A stretch of DNA of 64,000 nucleotides. Origin: Cubamyces lactineus. Taxonomy: Eukaryota; Basidiomycota; Agaricomycetes; Polyporales; Polyporaceae. Below, in pieces: positions 43,401 through 55,969 of this stretch (position 1 is the stretch's first letter; each line of letters starts with the position of its first letter). A program made the position numbers and the translations under genes. The stretch lies in NCBI GenBank assembly GCA_022376465.1, contig JACDTU010000016.1:558001-622000 (forward strand). Direction: 5' to 3'. A model generated the notes under the pieces. It did no database searches. It saw nothing but the letters and a program-made list of their open reading frames with translations, and had not been told where the DNA came from.

Positions 43401-44572
43401 GGCGTGTGCCCGTCGAGAAGTCCGCACAGTATCTCACCCAAGTCCGCCTGAATGCCACGAAGGAGCTCATCGCCGCTGCATTCTCATCCCCGCCCGGCGC
43501 TGACGCCTCGGGCTTCCACGCTGTCAAGAACCACCTTCTGTCGAAGGGGTGGGTGCCTTTCATTTTACCTATGTGCTTCAGTATTGACATCATCGCTTAC
43601 AGCCGTCACGGACTCATATTCCCTTGGGGTCATAATCCGAAGTCTAGCGCACCGGGGCGAGAACTCTATGTCATACCCCTGCTTTCGACCGATCCAATCC
43701 CGGAATACATGGAATTGCTCGATCACCTTCAGCTGCCGCAGTCGAGGAACGTCGACTATCTTGTCGGCATCTGGGTACTCACGAAGGGTAAATTAAACCC
43801 ACCACCTCACGCCACTGCCGCGACTGCACCGACACCAGCACCCTCAACCACTCATGCAATCCCCAACATCGACTTCGCTCAACTACAACAACTAGGCCTG
43901 CTCACGCAACCTCCGCAGCCCTCTCAGCCTCCTCCACCGCCTCCTCCTCAGACATATGCGAATCCCGCGGGGCCCGCACCAGTACCGCCAGCGACTACCT
44001 CTGCACCTTCTAGTTCAAACCTGGCGGCTGATGTGGCCCAGCTGACTCCGGAGCAGATCCAGCTCATGCTGCAGACGCTCACGAAGACATCCCACTCTAT
44101 TGCTCAGTCGCAGCCACCGCCACAACCCTACGCCATCCCGAGCACTATGCCCCCTTCGGCTGTGCCCGTATCACATCCCGTTCCTCAGCCGCAGCCGATC
44201 GCCTTACCCCAGGCAGCGCTCCAGGCGTGGACGGGCCAGTCCCAAGGGTATCCTCCGCCTTATCCGCATCCACACCAGCAACACCACTCGCCGCCACCTC
44301 CGTACCCCGGAGCGCCTGGCGCGCCAAGTTACGGGGGGCCGGGCGAGCCGCCGTATGGCGCCGAGCGATACGATCACGAGCGGTCCTACTCAAACAACTC
44401 GTACAACGACTACGATAGGGGTGGATATCGTGGCCGCGGGGGGCGCGGGGGTCGTGGTGGCTTCGACCGCGATCGGGATCGTGGCCGTGGCCGTGGTGGC
44501 TGGAAAACGCGCGGGCGGGGGAATCGAGGGCGTGGCGGCGGTGGATGGAGTGGACAGGACCAGTCGCGCTGA
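40464..44572 (+). CDS. BYE1: PHD / TFIIS-central / SPOC transcription factor (Bye1 type)
   Basis: Eight exons (40464-40699, 40757-40806, 40862-40912, 41328-41518, 41576-42072, 42136-43210, 43268-43548, 43603-44572) give 3,351 nt, 1,116 residues. A PHD finger (YCICKKPDDGSPMIHCASC, then WFHFRCVEL and CPSC) covers about residues 52-105. A charged linker is followed by the TFIIS central-like domain (about 275-400; AIRKYCLGKLQELF, RFRMLTFNLSK). Further on come a SPOC domain (about 695-870; LPVWTGM, LPTDSPLWQALFPSKELRIDGR) and a proline/glutamine stretch ending in RG/RGG repeats. The PHD plus TFIIS plus SPOC order is that of yeast Bye1, which binds RNA polymerase II and H3K4me3. The RGG tail suggests RNA contact. 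The third intron (416 nt) is far longer than the rest. The intron at 41519-41575 is a multiple of three and could be retained. Confidence 0.9.
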
Positions 44573-45497
44573 ACGTTCGTTGTGAACCGTTATGGACTGA
44601 ACCGACTGATTCCACGTTGAGGCACAGGCATATGTCACCTGTAGTTGTTGTCGTCGCTCTGCTTTCACCTAGTATCCCTTACGAGTCCTGATGAATGCTC
44701 GATGTACTTGTATGTTTAATGCCACTCGTGCTAAGTCAGTATTTCTGCGTATCCCCTCCCGTGTATATAGCTCGCTTGCGATAAGATGCCCATGCATCCA
44801 CGACATCGACATCTCGTTTCAAAGGTCCGGAGTCAGTCAGACCTGCCACAGACTCTCCACTGCATGTCGGGAGCGGCAGCAGAACATCTTCGCGAGTGTT
44901 ACCGGGATACGGACACCATTTTGATCATGACACAACCGAACGCACTGTATGAGTCGAGTCGCGCTCTAAAAATTCGCGTACGATTGGTCTCCGCTACCTC
45001 CAGTGTGCCCTCATGAATGTCACCAAGGCTCAGATCTGTATCCACACGGAGAAGGCATTGCGTTCCATCCCTAGGCCTCAAGTTCTTCGCATGTACCTTC
45101 TTAGTCAATATATGAAATCTACGTGTGTTCGATGGAGACGCATCCGCTGGTAAACGCGTGCTTTCAGGTTTATCAGGGATTGCAAAGACAAAACGGCATT
45201 TAATAGTATGTAAACAGTGTTTTGAGCAAGGGCAACTGTAGCGGCTAAGTTTACTATTGAAGAATAAGTTATACACGATCGACAGTCTCCGCGTGCCGTT
45301 TTAATGTCCTCACTACTACGTACAGGGGGAGATGGCGAATGCCTGACGCTCTCTATATCTAGGGATCGACGTGACGCGCGCAGCAACACGAACAGGGAAG
45401 CCAAACTACCCCGGGCGAAAGGCAGACGCGCTCACGTCAGCCTTCGATCTTCCGAGGATGGCCATGGCAGCGCGAATCCCAACCCTAATCTGGGTGC
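44573..45497. other. intergenic between convergent genes
   Basis: 3' regions of BYE1 and the DUF6534 gene. Short frames only; nothing recognised. Confidence 0.5.
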
Positions 45498-47009
45498 TCA
45501 AGCGTCCATGGCGGATTCGGACTTGACGGCCTGCATGGGATAGAGGTCGCCACTCGCGTAGTCCGACACCTGTGAACGCGTGATGTTGACGTGGACGGCC
45601 TCGTTGTGAGAGGGCGCCACGCGTCCAGAGCTGAGTTGCGACCGGCCGCCGGAGTGCGTGAGGCCGAACCCGACGCGGGTGATGATGAGCAATGGTGAAA
45701 GCGTCTGTGAAACCACAACCATTCGATCAGCCTTCCGCATCCCTAAGATACACCAGGCGTAGTCCGGCCAAACTGGCCGCAATGGTAACCTAGACTTACC
45801 GCAAGCTGTGTGACGGGGCTCACGCCGACGAGCGCGTCTGTGCCGGTAGACGTGTTGATGAAGAAGACGTAGAGCACAAACGTAGCGCCCGCGAACAGCC
45901 CGCCGGACTCCATGATCGTGAACGCGACGCCCGCGTATGCGTTGTGTCCGCGTATAGTCACCGTGCGGCGCCCGTGCCACCAGATTTTCACCGCGATGGC
46001 GGCCGTCACACCGATGTTGATGATGAGGTGCAGGGACCACGACAGGATTCCGTACTTGCGCAAGATAGGGTCCTCGAGCGCAGTGCCGTGGAAGAACTTG
46101 ACGATCGAATACAGCGCGGTGACTATAGGTATGTGAATGTTGAATTTTGTTCAGAAGCAGCACCGGGTGCGGATGGAAGCAACGGACCTTGATTGATGGC
46201 CTCTAGAATAAGCTGTTCCAAGCGAGGTAAATCCTACCGCACCACACAGCTGAAGGCTAAGCTTGATACGTACCGGCAAGATGGGGACTCTCCAGTCGCT
46301 GTTGTACACAGCATACAGCCGCCAAATCTACTCGAGGTTAGGGAGAACTAGGATCAGTGAATTACGCATGACATACCAGCACAAGATCCTGAACGAGAAC
46401 CTATATCGGTGACAGTGAGCATGAGCCGGGACTATTAGATGGTGAGATTGTTACTCACGTTGAAGAGGTAGAGAGCTTGGCCCGCAAAAACTAAGGGGTC
46501 CGTCTGGTTCAGGAAGTAGAGCGATGAGCCCTTCGGCACACTCGTGACAGCTGGGTTGGTGAACGCCTGCAAGAGCTGCCGTAATGACACTGCTACATGT
46601 CCTGTTGACAGCGTGAACAGCAGTGTAGAAGCTATCAAGAGAGCGCTAGAAGCAAGACGCTCAACGCGACTCCGCGAGAGCATACGGCATACAACCTACT
46701 ATGGTACGATGGTAGGCCCCCTGCGCTTTCCGTTGCCTACTAGCACGTAAGCCGCGCCGAGGTACATTACAATGCTGCGTTCAAGATTAGCACAATGAAA
46801 GAGCCGCGACGAAGGTCAAACGCAATACTTTATGCCTAGTATTGAGAACATCAACTACCGCAACATCAGGCGAGTTCGTTTATGATCTACTGACCGTAGA
46901 GGAGCGTCTCCACCCAGATAGCCACGAGACTCATCTTATCCAACGGCGGAATCGCCGCAAACGCCGCGGCTGCGGCTGCTGCCTGGTCGCTGGACGGGCC
47001 AGAAGACAT
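45498..47009 (-). CDS. DUF6534-type seven-helix membrane protein
   Basis: About eight exons on the minus strand. The start at 47009 gives MSSGPSSDQAAAAAAAF, and the first exon continues to IWVETLLYG. Next is a short exon with IVMYLGAAYVL, then helices ALLIASTLLFTLSTGHVAV, VLVQDLVLIWRLYAVYN, LHLIINIGVTAAIAV and GLFAGATFVLYVFFI, and finally SPLLIITRVGFGL before a cytosolic tail ending at 45498. The order and the WRLYAVY and LIITRVGFGL segments are those of the DUF6534 family common in Agaricomycetes. Ligand and partner are unknown, and a sensor role is only a guess. The end of exon 1 is ambiguous: a GTAGAT donor (exon 46891-47009) keeps the frame into the second exon, whereas the better GTCAGT donor five bases upstream does not. 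Confidence 0.78.
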
Positions 47010-48878
47010 CGTGGACCGGGGAGAAGAAGTGCGGGGATGGTGGAACGGAAAACGAGGGGAGGGCGTCCACGAGATGAGGCACCGAACACCAAGGGTCTAT
47101 AAGGAGTGCGCGCCAGATCAAGCGGTGTGCGCTCCCGTTCCGCATCCGCTACATCTTGCAATGTCAACTAGCAACGGCATTTGAGCGTGCCCAAAGGAGG
47201 CACATTGTCCAATGCGATCTTCTGCGATGCGCAAGACTCCAGCGTGGGAGATCTCCGGTCATTCGGGCAGTGGAGAACCCACTCGCTGGAAGCTCCCCCG
47301 TAAACGGAGGGCGAGCGAGAAGCAGAGTACAGCCTCCGGTGGGAGATCCGGTTCGGAGGAAACTTGGCGCCCCCGTATTGCACCGACATATCCAACATGC
47401 TGGCCTGACAGCTACAGAATACCTTGCCACGTCGGCCGTAGCACGACGCGGTGAGGAAGTTCAAGGTTTAGCTCCCAAACCTGGCCTTGACTGGAGCAAA
47501 GCCTAGGTATGTTGGGTTCCTGGGGAACTGTGGTCAGCATCGGCTTGGTGATTGATGAGAAATTAATACCCGGACGTGTGAGGGTACCTGAGGCATCAGA
47601 AAAAACGCACGGGAACAGGAAAGCGTTACAACCTTGCAGAGGGTACAGAACCCACTGGCAGAACCGCCGGGGAAGCACATGCCCTGCGAATGGCTCTAAC
47701 GGGGATACTGCGGGGAGCTTACGTTGATATGGCACAGTCAATGAGAGAAATATTCGCGTATGTAGAGAGAATCGCCATGCTACTCGATTCTGAGGTTCTG
47801 GCATGCATGCGGTAGCAGTCTATGTGTACCACTTGGCGTAGTCATGGCCTCCGAACCCAAACTAGGACAGACTTGACCGTCGATGGGAAACTAGAAGAGG
47901 TTGGAAGAATAGTAGAACGTGGAGGGGGAGTATATACCACCAATTCCTAATTCTTGGTGGCATGAGGGCGTGTCCGTGAACCAGTCTGAGTCAACCATGG
48001 TGACAGCGAGTTCCAAGTCAGAGCGCTTAAGGCAAACAAGTTGGCGGCCGCACTGTGATGAATGATTATCAAGGTTTCTTCCGCTTAGGTCTTTTCTCGG
48101 GCCCATGGCCACTTTCGTCCGTGATTCAAAGACTCGACCATGATCTATCTACGATTTCATTGCTGGACAACGCATGCACTTCTATCATAGCAACGACCAA
48201 GCTTTCGTGAAAAGGAAAGTGGTCTCGGACCCAAAGGGTGGCATATCCCATCGCTTTAGCTCCTGACGCTTGAGATTCTGAACTCTACCTTTGGCCGGTG
48301 CTCGCTATACTGATATCAGACTTTCTGGTCCCTAGGCAATCTCTGCATCAGCGCTCTGTGGACAGCTCCAATCACCGAATAGGCACCGCCGGTCTCTTCC
48401 TGGGCGCAAGAAGCGAACCAAAACCAGATCGCAGCACTGCAGCATATGCCAGCTGTCAAGCTTTGGACTCCCAGAAAGACCGTGCAAAGTCAGTCCTACA
48501 GAGCTCAGGCGTAGCGAGGGGGATAGGTAAGACGAACAGTTTGAAGGGTGCGCAGTTCAAAATCAAGTTCACGTAAATCAGTGTGTGCCTTGAGCACCAT
48601 CTGCATCAGCGCATAATGCTTGATGTGCACTTGGCAACTTGTTATGAACCCTACTAACCTTCTTGCGGCGTGTTCATCACTCACCCATCCAGCCCTGCGG
48701 TAGTCCCACCGGTGCGGTCCGAAATGAATTCGCAGGCGCGGCTTCCGCGAGCATCCTACACGCCGCTTTCTGACGGAAGATCGCGTAGCCTAGTTCATAT
48801 AGGGACTGGCTACTCTTCTCATACTAGTGCTATCTCTCGCGGTGCTCTGCTGGCAGCGACGTCTCTCGGTCTGCTACC
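47010..48878. other. intergenic
   Basis: About 1.9 kb between two divergently transcribed genes. Several frames of 60-130 codons occur but none shows a family or signal peptide. No gene is supported. Confidence 0.45.
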
Positions 48879-50205
48879 ATGGGCTACTTCGCGTTCCGCC
48901 ACCAGCCGCTGCTCACCTTGTACTATCTCTACACTGCGGTGTCCCTCCTCTTCGTCAAGGTTCCTTACTGGGCAGTACGATATGCCCTACCATCGACCCG
49001 TCCGCAGCCCTGGTCACTCGGACGCGTGGTGCTTGTCAAATGCTATCGCGAGCTAATCACCACCCTCTTCCGCACGACAGTTGCCCCATTCTGCCATGAC
49101 GCCGTGGCGGTCGAGAAGTCGGGCAAGGCGGATGAAGTGGGTCTGGTCTGGGTCGAGCCTGCGCCTGAGCTGCTCGTCGTCCCCGAGATCCAAGAGGCCG
49201 CGCGCGTCAATGGTATCGAGCCTGAGCGCAGGGCCGGCTATTGGATGGGAAAGAGGGGTCCCGACGGCAAGGTCGGCCAGCCGGCAGGACCAAGCGAAAA
49301 GGTCATCTATGGCTTCCATGGTAAGTTGCCGTTTTCCAAACTTGCTCCTGTACGCGTACTCACGCTTCCAATGTACAGGGGGCGGCTTCGTGGTATGTGT
49401 CACACGCTCAATTGCCGCTACCAAACTCTCATACGAACGTTGACAGATGGGTTCTGCTCACCCCGACTTCGCGACCGGCTACATCTACAGGAAGATGTTC
49501 GACTACGCCAAGGGCTACGAGCGCATCTTCCAGTCGGACTACCGGATCTCCTCCATCGATCCGCTCCCTACGGCCGGGGCATTCCCTGCCGCGCTCATGG
49601 ACGCACTCGCCGGCTACAAGTACCTGGTCCATGATCTGGGCTTCAAGCCCGAGAACATCATCATCATGGGCGAGTCGGCTGGTGCAGCGCTCGCCTTCAA
49701 CCTCACACGGTACCTCTCGCAGAACGACCTCCCGGGCCTGGGGAGGGTACGGCCTCGGGGACAGCTCCTCCTTTCTCCTGCGTCCGATTGGGGTGCGACG
49801 CATGAGGGTCCTGGTTCCTCGTTCGAGCGCAACTGGGACTGCGACATGGTGCACAGTTTTTTCGAGGGCTTCCCGACCAAGGCACTCGTCGGCAAGCTGC
49901 CGCCGGAGGCCGCCTGGGAGAACTCATGGATCTCGCCTAGTTCGAAGCGCCTCCCGAACCCCGAGGGCCTGTTCAAGGGCCTCCCGCCGACGTGCATCAT
50001 CGTCGGCGGCGCGGAGATGCTGGTCGATGTCGTCAAAACCCTGAGCGACCGGATTATCGCGGACAACGGGGAGGCGATCGTGGACTACTACGAGGTCCCG
50101 CACGCCGCGCACGTCCCGATGACCCACACCTGGCACGAGCCGGAGAGCAGAATGGGATACGAACGCTGCGCAAGATGGTTGGAGTCACTGGAGTCGTCTT
50201 CTTGA
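48879..50205 (+). CDS. HSL-type alpha/beta hydrolase (arylacetamide deacetylase-like)
   Basis: Exons 48879-49320, 49379-49392 and 49447-50205 give 404 residues. The N-terminus has a membrane-seeking helix (LLTLYYLYTAVSLLFV, about residues 10-25), so the enzyme is probably bound to the ER or to lipid droplets. The oxyanion motif HGGGFV straddles both introns: the 14-nt middle exon encodes GGFV. The nucleophile elbow is GESAG (about residue 228). A later Asp in EMLVDVVKTL and the His in PHAAHVPM complete the likely triad. This is the layout of the hormone-sensitive-lipase branch, esterases acting on short or medium acyl esters. The natural substrate is unknown. It stands alone, with no cluster around it. 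Confidence 0.88.
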
Positions 50206-52293
50206 GCTCTTGAATGGCTTGCCTCTTCGTTGTTTGATGGGTCTTACCTATTGTCCATATTATACCTTGGCGTGGGCTGCATGCACCCCGCCCACGCCTC
50301 CTATGTGATTCAAGACAACCGGCCATTCCGGGCATGGTTGAGATTTCATGGCGAGGATTCCGTAAAATGGCAGAGCGCATCATTGCGGCTCTCAACACAG
50401 GTACAGTAGCCGTACAGGGCCGTACGCAATGCAGTAGCCGGCAATCGTGGGAGGCGGAGACAGGTGAGCGAACGGTTGGCCTCAGTCGCCCATGCCGTTG
50501 CTGACGACTTTATGGATACTTGTGGGCGTCGCGCTAGAAAGCTATTAGCGCAATAACTAGCCTTATTTCGGCACACTGCGGCGGACACCAACACACTTCG
50601 AGACCTGCGATCTGGAGCGCACCTCTTGCCGAATTTGTACAAGCCTATACGCCCCGCCAGAACGCACGGACAATTTTTCCACGCCAGGGTGGCCCTTGCC
50701 GACTTTACTGTTGAGCTTTCCGCCAGATGCAGAGTCTCTCCCGGGCGAGCGGATTTTACGGTTTATACCCCGGTGACCGTGCTCGCGGACATGAAGAAGC
50801 GCAAGTCCTGGATAGGTAGTGCCTAGGTCTGCCTAGGTACGTGTACTGAATTGGGAATCGTTTACATCACAGATAGGCCACTATGTGCGCGAACTAGTGC
50901 GAACGACGGACATAACATGCATCCGACCGACCTCCGGGACCTTGGTGGCGTCAGAAAGCCTGAGCCCGTAAATGGCCGTTTATCCGGGCCATTGACGTGA
51001 GTCGTGTATAGTGATACAACGTATGCCAGAACGTTGTATGTGCGCGACTTGCACGTTGCTCAGCTACTCGTCCCTGCCTCCGAGAACAGCACGATACCAT
51101 GTCATGTTGCTACAAGTGCCCTAGTACTCGCGACAACCGTTGCGGACCCTTGTCTTCACGCAGCACTTCGGACATCGGCAATCCGAAGTGTCATCGGAGC
51201 GCAGGTGATTGTAGTGCACATTGATTCTCCGCACCGTGAGGGTAGATCGTGTGCCGGCTCCGTGTCGTGCTGGCTAGGCGCTGCGATCACGAACGAGCAA
51301 GCTTCCAGCTTCGCTCAAGCCGAAGCGCGACACCCTTCCCCTAGGATAGAAGCCTTGAGGTGCGTTTCAACCTCGACCGAGTTCGACTCCGCCTGATACT
51401 ACAGCTGCAGTGCTTGCAACGCGCTGTTGATCACATCAAATGTTCTTCTCTTTCGGAGGTAATAATCAGCGCTGGCGAGGAGGGCCAGCGCAGCGTTTGG
51501 GCATCCCTGCGTCTTATCAGAAACTGGGACGTGTTGTCATCTCACGTGTGGTCTTCTAGTTCTGTCAGCGGAATCACTCCTCCTTGTTGTGGCTAACACG
51601 GAAAGCCACGCAGTAATGGGACCGGCGTCGCGGAGTTCCCGGCAGAACCCATGCAAAGTGCTATCACAATAAGCCTGGTGAGAACGGCGCGCCTAGTATG
51701 CTTACACGCCTTATTCCGTCTTGTTCCTTCAGAAGCATCGCTCCCCCGCCCCAAACCTCTCAAACTGCATCAGTCGGCTGAAGGCGCGGACTCGGGTGCC
51801 TTCGTTCATCATTGCATTATCCGCACGCACTGCACTCTCGAACGACCTAGTCGCGCTGGGACCCAAGGCGCACGCCGGAACCGCATGCCGGACGAGACGA
51901 GCTGCCTTCGCCATCCACCCCGTACGGCTCTTGAACTCACCTAGGACGCCTTGGCTCATTCACCGCCATGATCGGAACGTGCTAATATCGATGCATTGCC
52001 CGCGCCCCGCGGGTTTCCCCTGATGATCATCGCAATTGTTAGCTCTCACGTCCGTCTCCGCATCGCAGCCGCTGCTGCTGCCATGCCCAGATACTGGCCT
52101 ACAAGGTTTGGCAGTGTCAGCTTCGTATCCATTTGAGGAGGGTGATATAGCGCCAGGTTCCCTGACTCTCTAATCTCACGACTCCCACCTTCGCCCTTCG
52201 CCATAGCCTCTAGACTGGTGAGCTCATTCGTCGGCAAACCGGGTGCCTGTGCAGGACTCACATGGACACACTCTCTGCATAGACAACACCATC
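50206..52293. other. intergenic
   Basis: About 2.1 kb without a supported gene. Frames are short and of odd composition; possibly degraded repeat sequence. The right end is the P450 promoter. Confidence 0.4.
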
Positions 52294-54395
52294 ATGACAC
52301 CAATCAACATGCTGAGCGGCTTTGAAGCTCAATGGCTTATCCTCTCTTGCATTGCAATCGTCGTTTTTGTGCTGTACAAATTCTTGGTAGCCAGGAACAA
52401 ATCATCGTTGCCACTTCTTCCGGGTCCTCGACCCTTGCCTCTGCTTGGTAACGTGCTCCAGTTCCCGACGCAGAACCTCGGGCGAGGATTCCGCGAGCTC
52501 TCGGATAAGTACGGTATGCATTCCCTCCCCTTGTTCTGATAGGCGTAATCGCTCACCTGGTTCTGTATGTAGGCGATGTTGTCCATCTCCGTATCCTTGG
52601 GCGGTCGATCATTCTCATTGGCTCCTACGAGGCCGCCTGCGACATACTCGAAAAACGATCAGCGAATAATTCAGACCGCCCGCCCTCAGCAATGGTCGAA
52701 ATGTGAGTTGACGGTTCTCGAGACGCCTCTTGTCTATCTGCAAGTTTCCTGATGTCTCCTTTCCTCTACGAAGGACGGACCTAGACTGGGTGTTCGTCTT
52801 CAAGTCTTACGGCCCCGAGTGGCGCAAGTACAGGCGTGTGATGCACAACGCCTTCACTCCGGATGCTATAACACGCTATTGGCCAGTGCAACTGCAGACA
52901 ACGCGCGAGCTACTCCGCAACCTCCTCACTAGCCCCACGAACTTCTCCGCTCATATCCATTTGTGCGTCCGGTACCTTTCACGCGGCTTCTAGCGCTCTT
53001 GTTGTCCAACTTGCTTTGATTGACGTACCGTCTCTGCAGCTCCTTTGCAGCAACTGTCCTACGCGTAGTGTATGGGTTAGATATCACCCCCGGCGACGAC
53101 GAGTATTACCAATTGATAGAGAGGCTCGGGTCGATCACAGCAGACATTGCCACGCCCGGGCAACATAGTGTGGAAGCATTCCCAAGTATGCGCTATCTTC
53201 CTTCTTGGTTACCCGGCATGGGCTTCAAGAAGCAAGCAGCCGCGTGGAAATTGGAGTGCGCTCACGTCCGCGATAGTCTGTACAAGTACGCGAGGGAGAC
53301 TATGGTGAGTAGGCACGCACCAACAGACAGCCATGGCCATAGCGCTGACCTGATGTCGTAGGTCCGCACCGGCGTCAAGGAGTCAATCCTCACAATGATG
53401 ACAGAGAAGTACGCAGAGGAAGACCTCATTAAGAACATGACTGCGACGATCTACTCATGTACGTATGGAGATATGTGCTCCCTATACTATGTCTTAAATA
53501 TCTTCGTCTCTCTCCTCAGCCAGCGCCGATACGGTGTGTCCTCGTCCGCTGAGAATGCGATGGCCATTGACTGGTTGACTGACATATTTCATGGCAGACC
53601 AATGCCGCCGCCCATGCGTTGATTCTCGCTTTAGCGATGCACCCCGAGGTGCAACGTAAAGCGCAAGCTGAGCTGGACAATGTCATCGGTCCCGACCGCC
53701 TTCCCGAGTTCTCAGATCGGGACGCCCTCCCTTACGTGCGCGCTATCGTGAAGGAGGTAGTACGCTGGCACGCTGTTGCTCCAGTGGGAGGCGCACACCG
53801 CTCAACCGTAGACGACGAGTACAACGGCTACTTCATACCTGCCCAGTCTATCATCATCCCGAACCAATGGTATGCGGGCCAAGTTTGTGGGATGTGGCCG
53901 TACGTTTGTGCTCACTCATTTCTCCAGGGCAATGTCCCGCGATCCGGCTCACTACCCAAATCCCGACGCCTTCAACCCAGATCGTTTTTTTCTGAACGGA
54001 GAACTGAACCCCAACGTGCGCGACCCAGCAACGTTTGCTTTCGGTTTCGGCCGGAGGTAAGAAACTCAACACGCAACACGGCCGCCGTTGTGCGTCATAC
54101 TGACACGAGCATCAGGATCTGCCCTGGCCGTCACTTCGCCGAGGCCACCTTGTTCATCATGTGTGCTTCTATCCTGCATACTATGGATATCGGCCCCGCG
54201 CTGGACGAGAACGGCGTCCCGAAGAAGCTGGAGATGAAGACGGATGGTCTCGCCGTCGAGTAAGTTCAATCTCCCTGATAACCCAAGGGACATTACACTT
54301 ACAATGCTTCGGATAGGCATCCCAAGCCATTCGAATGCCGCTTCACTGCCCGAAATGCCCGTATGAAGGACCTCGTGTTCGCCAGCGAGGCTTGA
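52294..54395 (+). CDS. cytochrome P450 monooxygenase
   Basis: Ten exons (52294-52513, 52573-52702, 52774-52962, 53040-53304, 53362-53458, 53520-53533, 53598-53869, 53928-54056, 54116-54259, 54317-54395) give 1,539 nt, 512 residues. There is an N-terminal membrane helix (WLILSCIAIVVFVLYKFLV), the proline hinge LLPGPRPLPLLGN, and a helix C WRKYRRVMH. The I-helix SADTTNAAAH straddles the 14-nt sixth exon and its intron. Then come the ExxR motif in KEVVRW (EVVR), the PERF-like DAFNPDRFF and the haem loop FGFGRRICPGRH with its cysteine. All signature residues are intact, so an active ER-bound enzyme is likely. It resembles the O-methylsterigmatocystin-oxidoreductase-like P450s that are greatly expanded in wood-decay basidiomycetes. 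I cannot name the CYP family. No other secondary-metabolism gene adjoins it. Confidence 0.93.
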
Positions 54396-54598
54396 GTATG
54401 AATCTCGTTCAACACTCGACACCCAGATTATCAGATACTACTCATGCTATGATGCATATGCTCTGTGATGACTTTACATGCTACGATGAGGAACGACCTG
54501 TTTATAGATACAATTGTGCAGAATAGACCTTGTTGTACCACTACCTCAGCCACGCAATCGCGCACCCATCCGAAGCTAACCCAGCCCAACGCGTTTTA

Positions 54599-55969
54599 CT
54601 ATGAATGTATGGAGTCCCGCTTCCTGATGAGAACAACCCCGCGTCTCGAGCACGCCGCCTGAGCGCTATCCCATCCCACAGGCTCGACTTCGCCCGTGAT
54701 GCAGATGATCCTCGGAGTCTTCCCTGCAGCCAGCTGGCCGCGGAACAGTCCATGCTTCAGCGCCGTCGGAATGTTGTACCCAACAATGGAATTATGAGCG
54801 TGCGCCGCCGGGCTCGTCACGAGGGGCACTGCCAGCGTGAGCGTATGAAGCGCATGAAGCGGCATCATGCACTTGAGGATCGTCGGGCTATCGATGCGAA
54901 GGTGCTCGACGTTCTTGAAAGCGGCCATGAAAGGAGCTATGTAGCATTCGCCAAGCACCTGGCCGCATGTGTGCCCCCAGCGCGCACACACGGGGTACTC
55001 CTCGAAGTGCAGGTAACGGACATTCCGCATGGATGGCGGCAACTGTGTTAGTGCCTCTTTCAGATCATGCGCGGGAAGCTGATAGCGTCCATAGAAATGG
55101 AGGTCCGTAGCTGAGGGCAGCAAATCGACAAAGAGGAGGATGTTTGACATGCAAATAGCGTCAGCAGTTTTGTCCCCAATGAATGACATCGACACCCGCT
55201 TGGCATTCGGGATTACACGGCTTAGGCGGAGCAGATACGTAGACAGAGGTGGCTGTTGTTGATGTTGAAGCGGGAAGTCCAGGGGGAAGAGGTTTTGGAG
55301 CTCGCGCTCCTTCACGAGACTGCGGGCATATGTCTTCCAGGAGCGAGCTTCCATGGATGACGGCGGCTGTTGCAAGTGGACGAAAATCGAGGATCGTCGG
55401 AAAATGTCTTGCAAGATATCCTTGCTCGGAATTCTCAACCGGCCCACGGCAGCGCCTACAGCTGTATCGCTCGGCTCAGATGCATTGGCGAGAGACTGCT
55501 TGCTGTTGCTGTCGAGGTGTCCATAACGTCCAGACGCGATGAGGCCGATGAGGAGGTACCCTGCGAGATCGGCGTCTGATGCCCAATGAACGACCACGTT
55601 ACGAATGGCAACCTGTAGCATTACTTCGCGCCATTGGCGATTGACACCGCGGACGGCCTGAAAGAGCCCCCAACGCGTGATAGCACGGTGAATAGGTGTA
55701 GAAACCCAGGCTTCCCGCAGGATCGTCTCCAGAACCTCGACGGGGAGGGTGCTTTGTCTCGGCAGGAAGACGTTGCCCAACATCGGATTCTTCGTCGTCT
55801 TCGCGGTCGCACTGTGCGAAGGCCCTTGAACGGAGGAATTGGACGACGCGATTTCCTCTGTTATCCCGGGCTGATTCTCAGCGGAAGGCATGGGCTTGTC
55901 CTTCGCGCGCTTCTTCATGCCGTAACGTTGACTAAGCAGAAATCTCGTGGTCCTCGTCATATCTCTCAA
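54599..55969 (-). CDS. F-box protein, intronless
   Basis: An uninterrupted frame of 456 residues. After a basic and Ser-rich N-terminus, the F-box is at about residues 74-118 (LPVEVLETILREAW, then FQAVRGVNRQWREVM). The rest has weak leucine-rich repeats (for example VEHLRIDSP, LHTLTLAVPL). It is a probable substrate receptor of an SCF ubiquitin ligase, target unknown. A second methionine (MKKRAKDKP, at about 55918) could be the true start. The lack of introns contrasts with the intron-rich neighbours and with the other F-box gene in the window (four exons). It is convergent with the P450, with only about 200 nt between the two stops. Confidence 0.82.
   Translation of the reverse strand: MRDMTRTTRFLLSQRYGMKKRAKDKPMPSAENQPGITEEIASSNSSVQGPSHSATAKTTKNPMLGNVFLPRQSTLPVEVLETILREAWVSTPIHRAITRWGLFQAVRGVNRQWREVMLQVAIRNVVVHWASDADLAGYLLIGLIASGRYGHLDSNSKQSLANASEPSDTAVGAAVGRLRIPSKDILQDIFRRSSIFVHLQQPPSSMEARSWKTYARSLVKERELQNLFPLDFPLQHQQQPPLSTYLLRLSRVIPNAKRVSMSFIGDKTADAICMSNILLFVDLLPSATDLHFYGRYQLPAHDLKEALTQLPPSMRNVRYLHFEEYPVCARWGHTCGQVLGECYIAPFMAAFKNVEHLRIDSPTILKCMMPLHALHTLTLAVPLVTSPAAHAHNSIVGYNIPTALKHGLFRGQLAAGKTPRIICITGEVEPVGWDSAQAACSRRGVVLIRKRDSIHS

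Noticed and set aside
48670..49056. A 128-codon plus-strand frame over the hydrolase start
   Set aside because: It runs in another frame across the first exon of the hydrolase, whose frame has a membrane helix and continues into clear motifs.
48879..54395. A secondary-metabolite cluster around the hydrolase and the P450
   Set aside because: No backbone enzyme (PKS, NRPS, terpene synthase), no transporter and no other tailoring gene is nearby; the two genes are 2 kb apart and lie among housekeeping genes.
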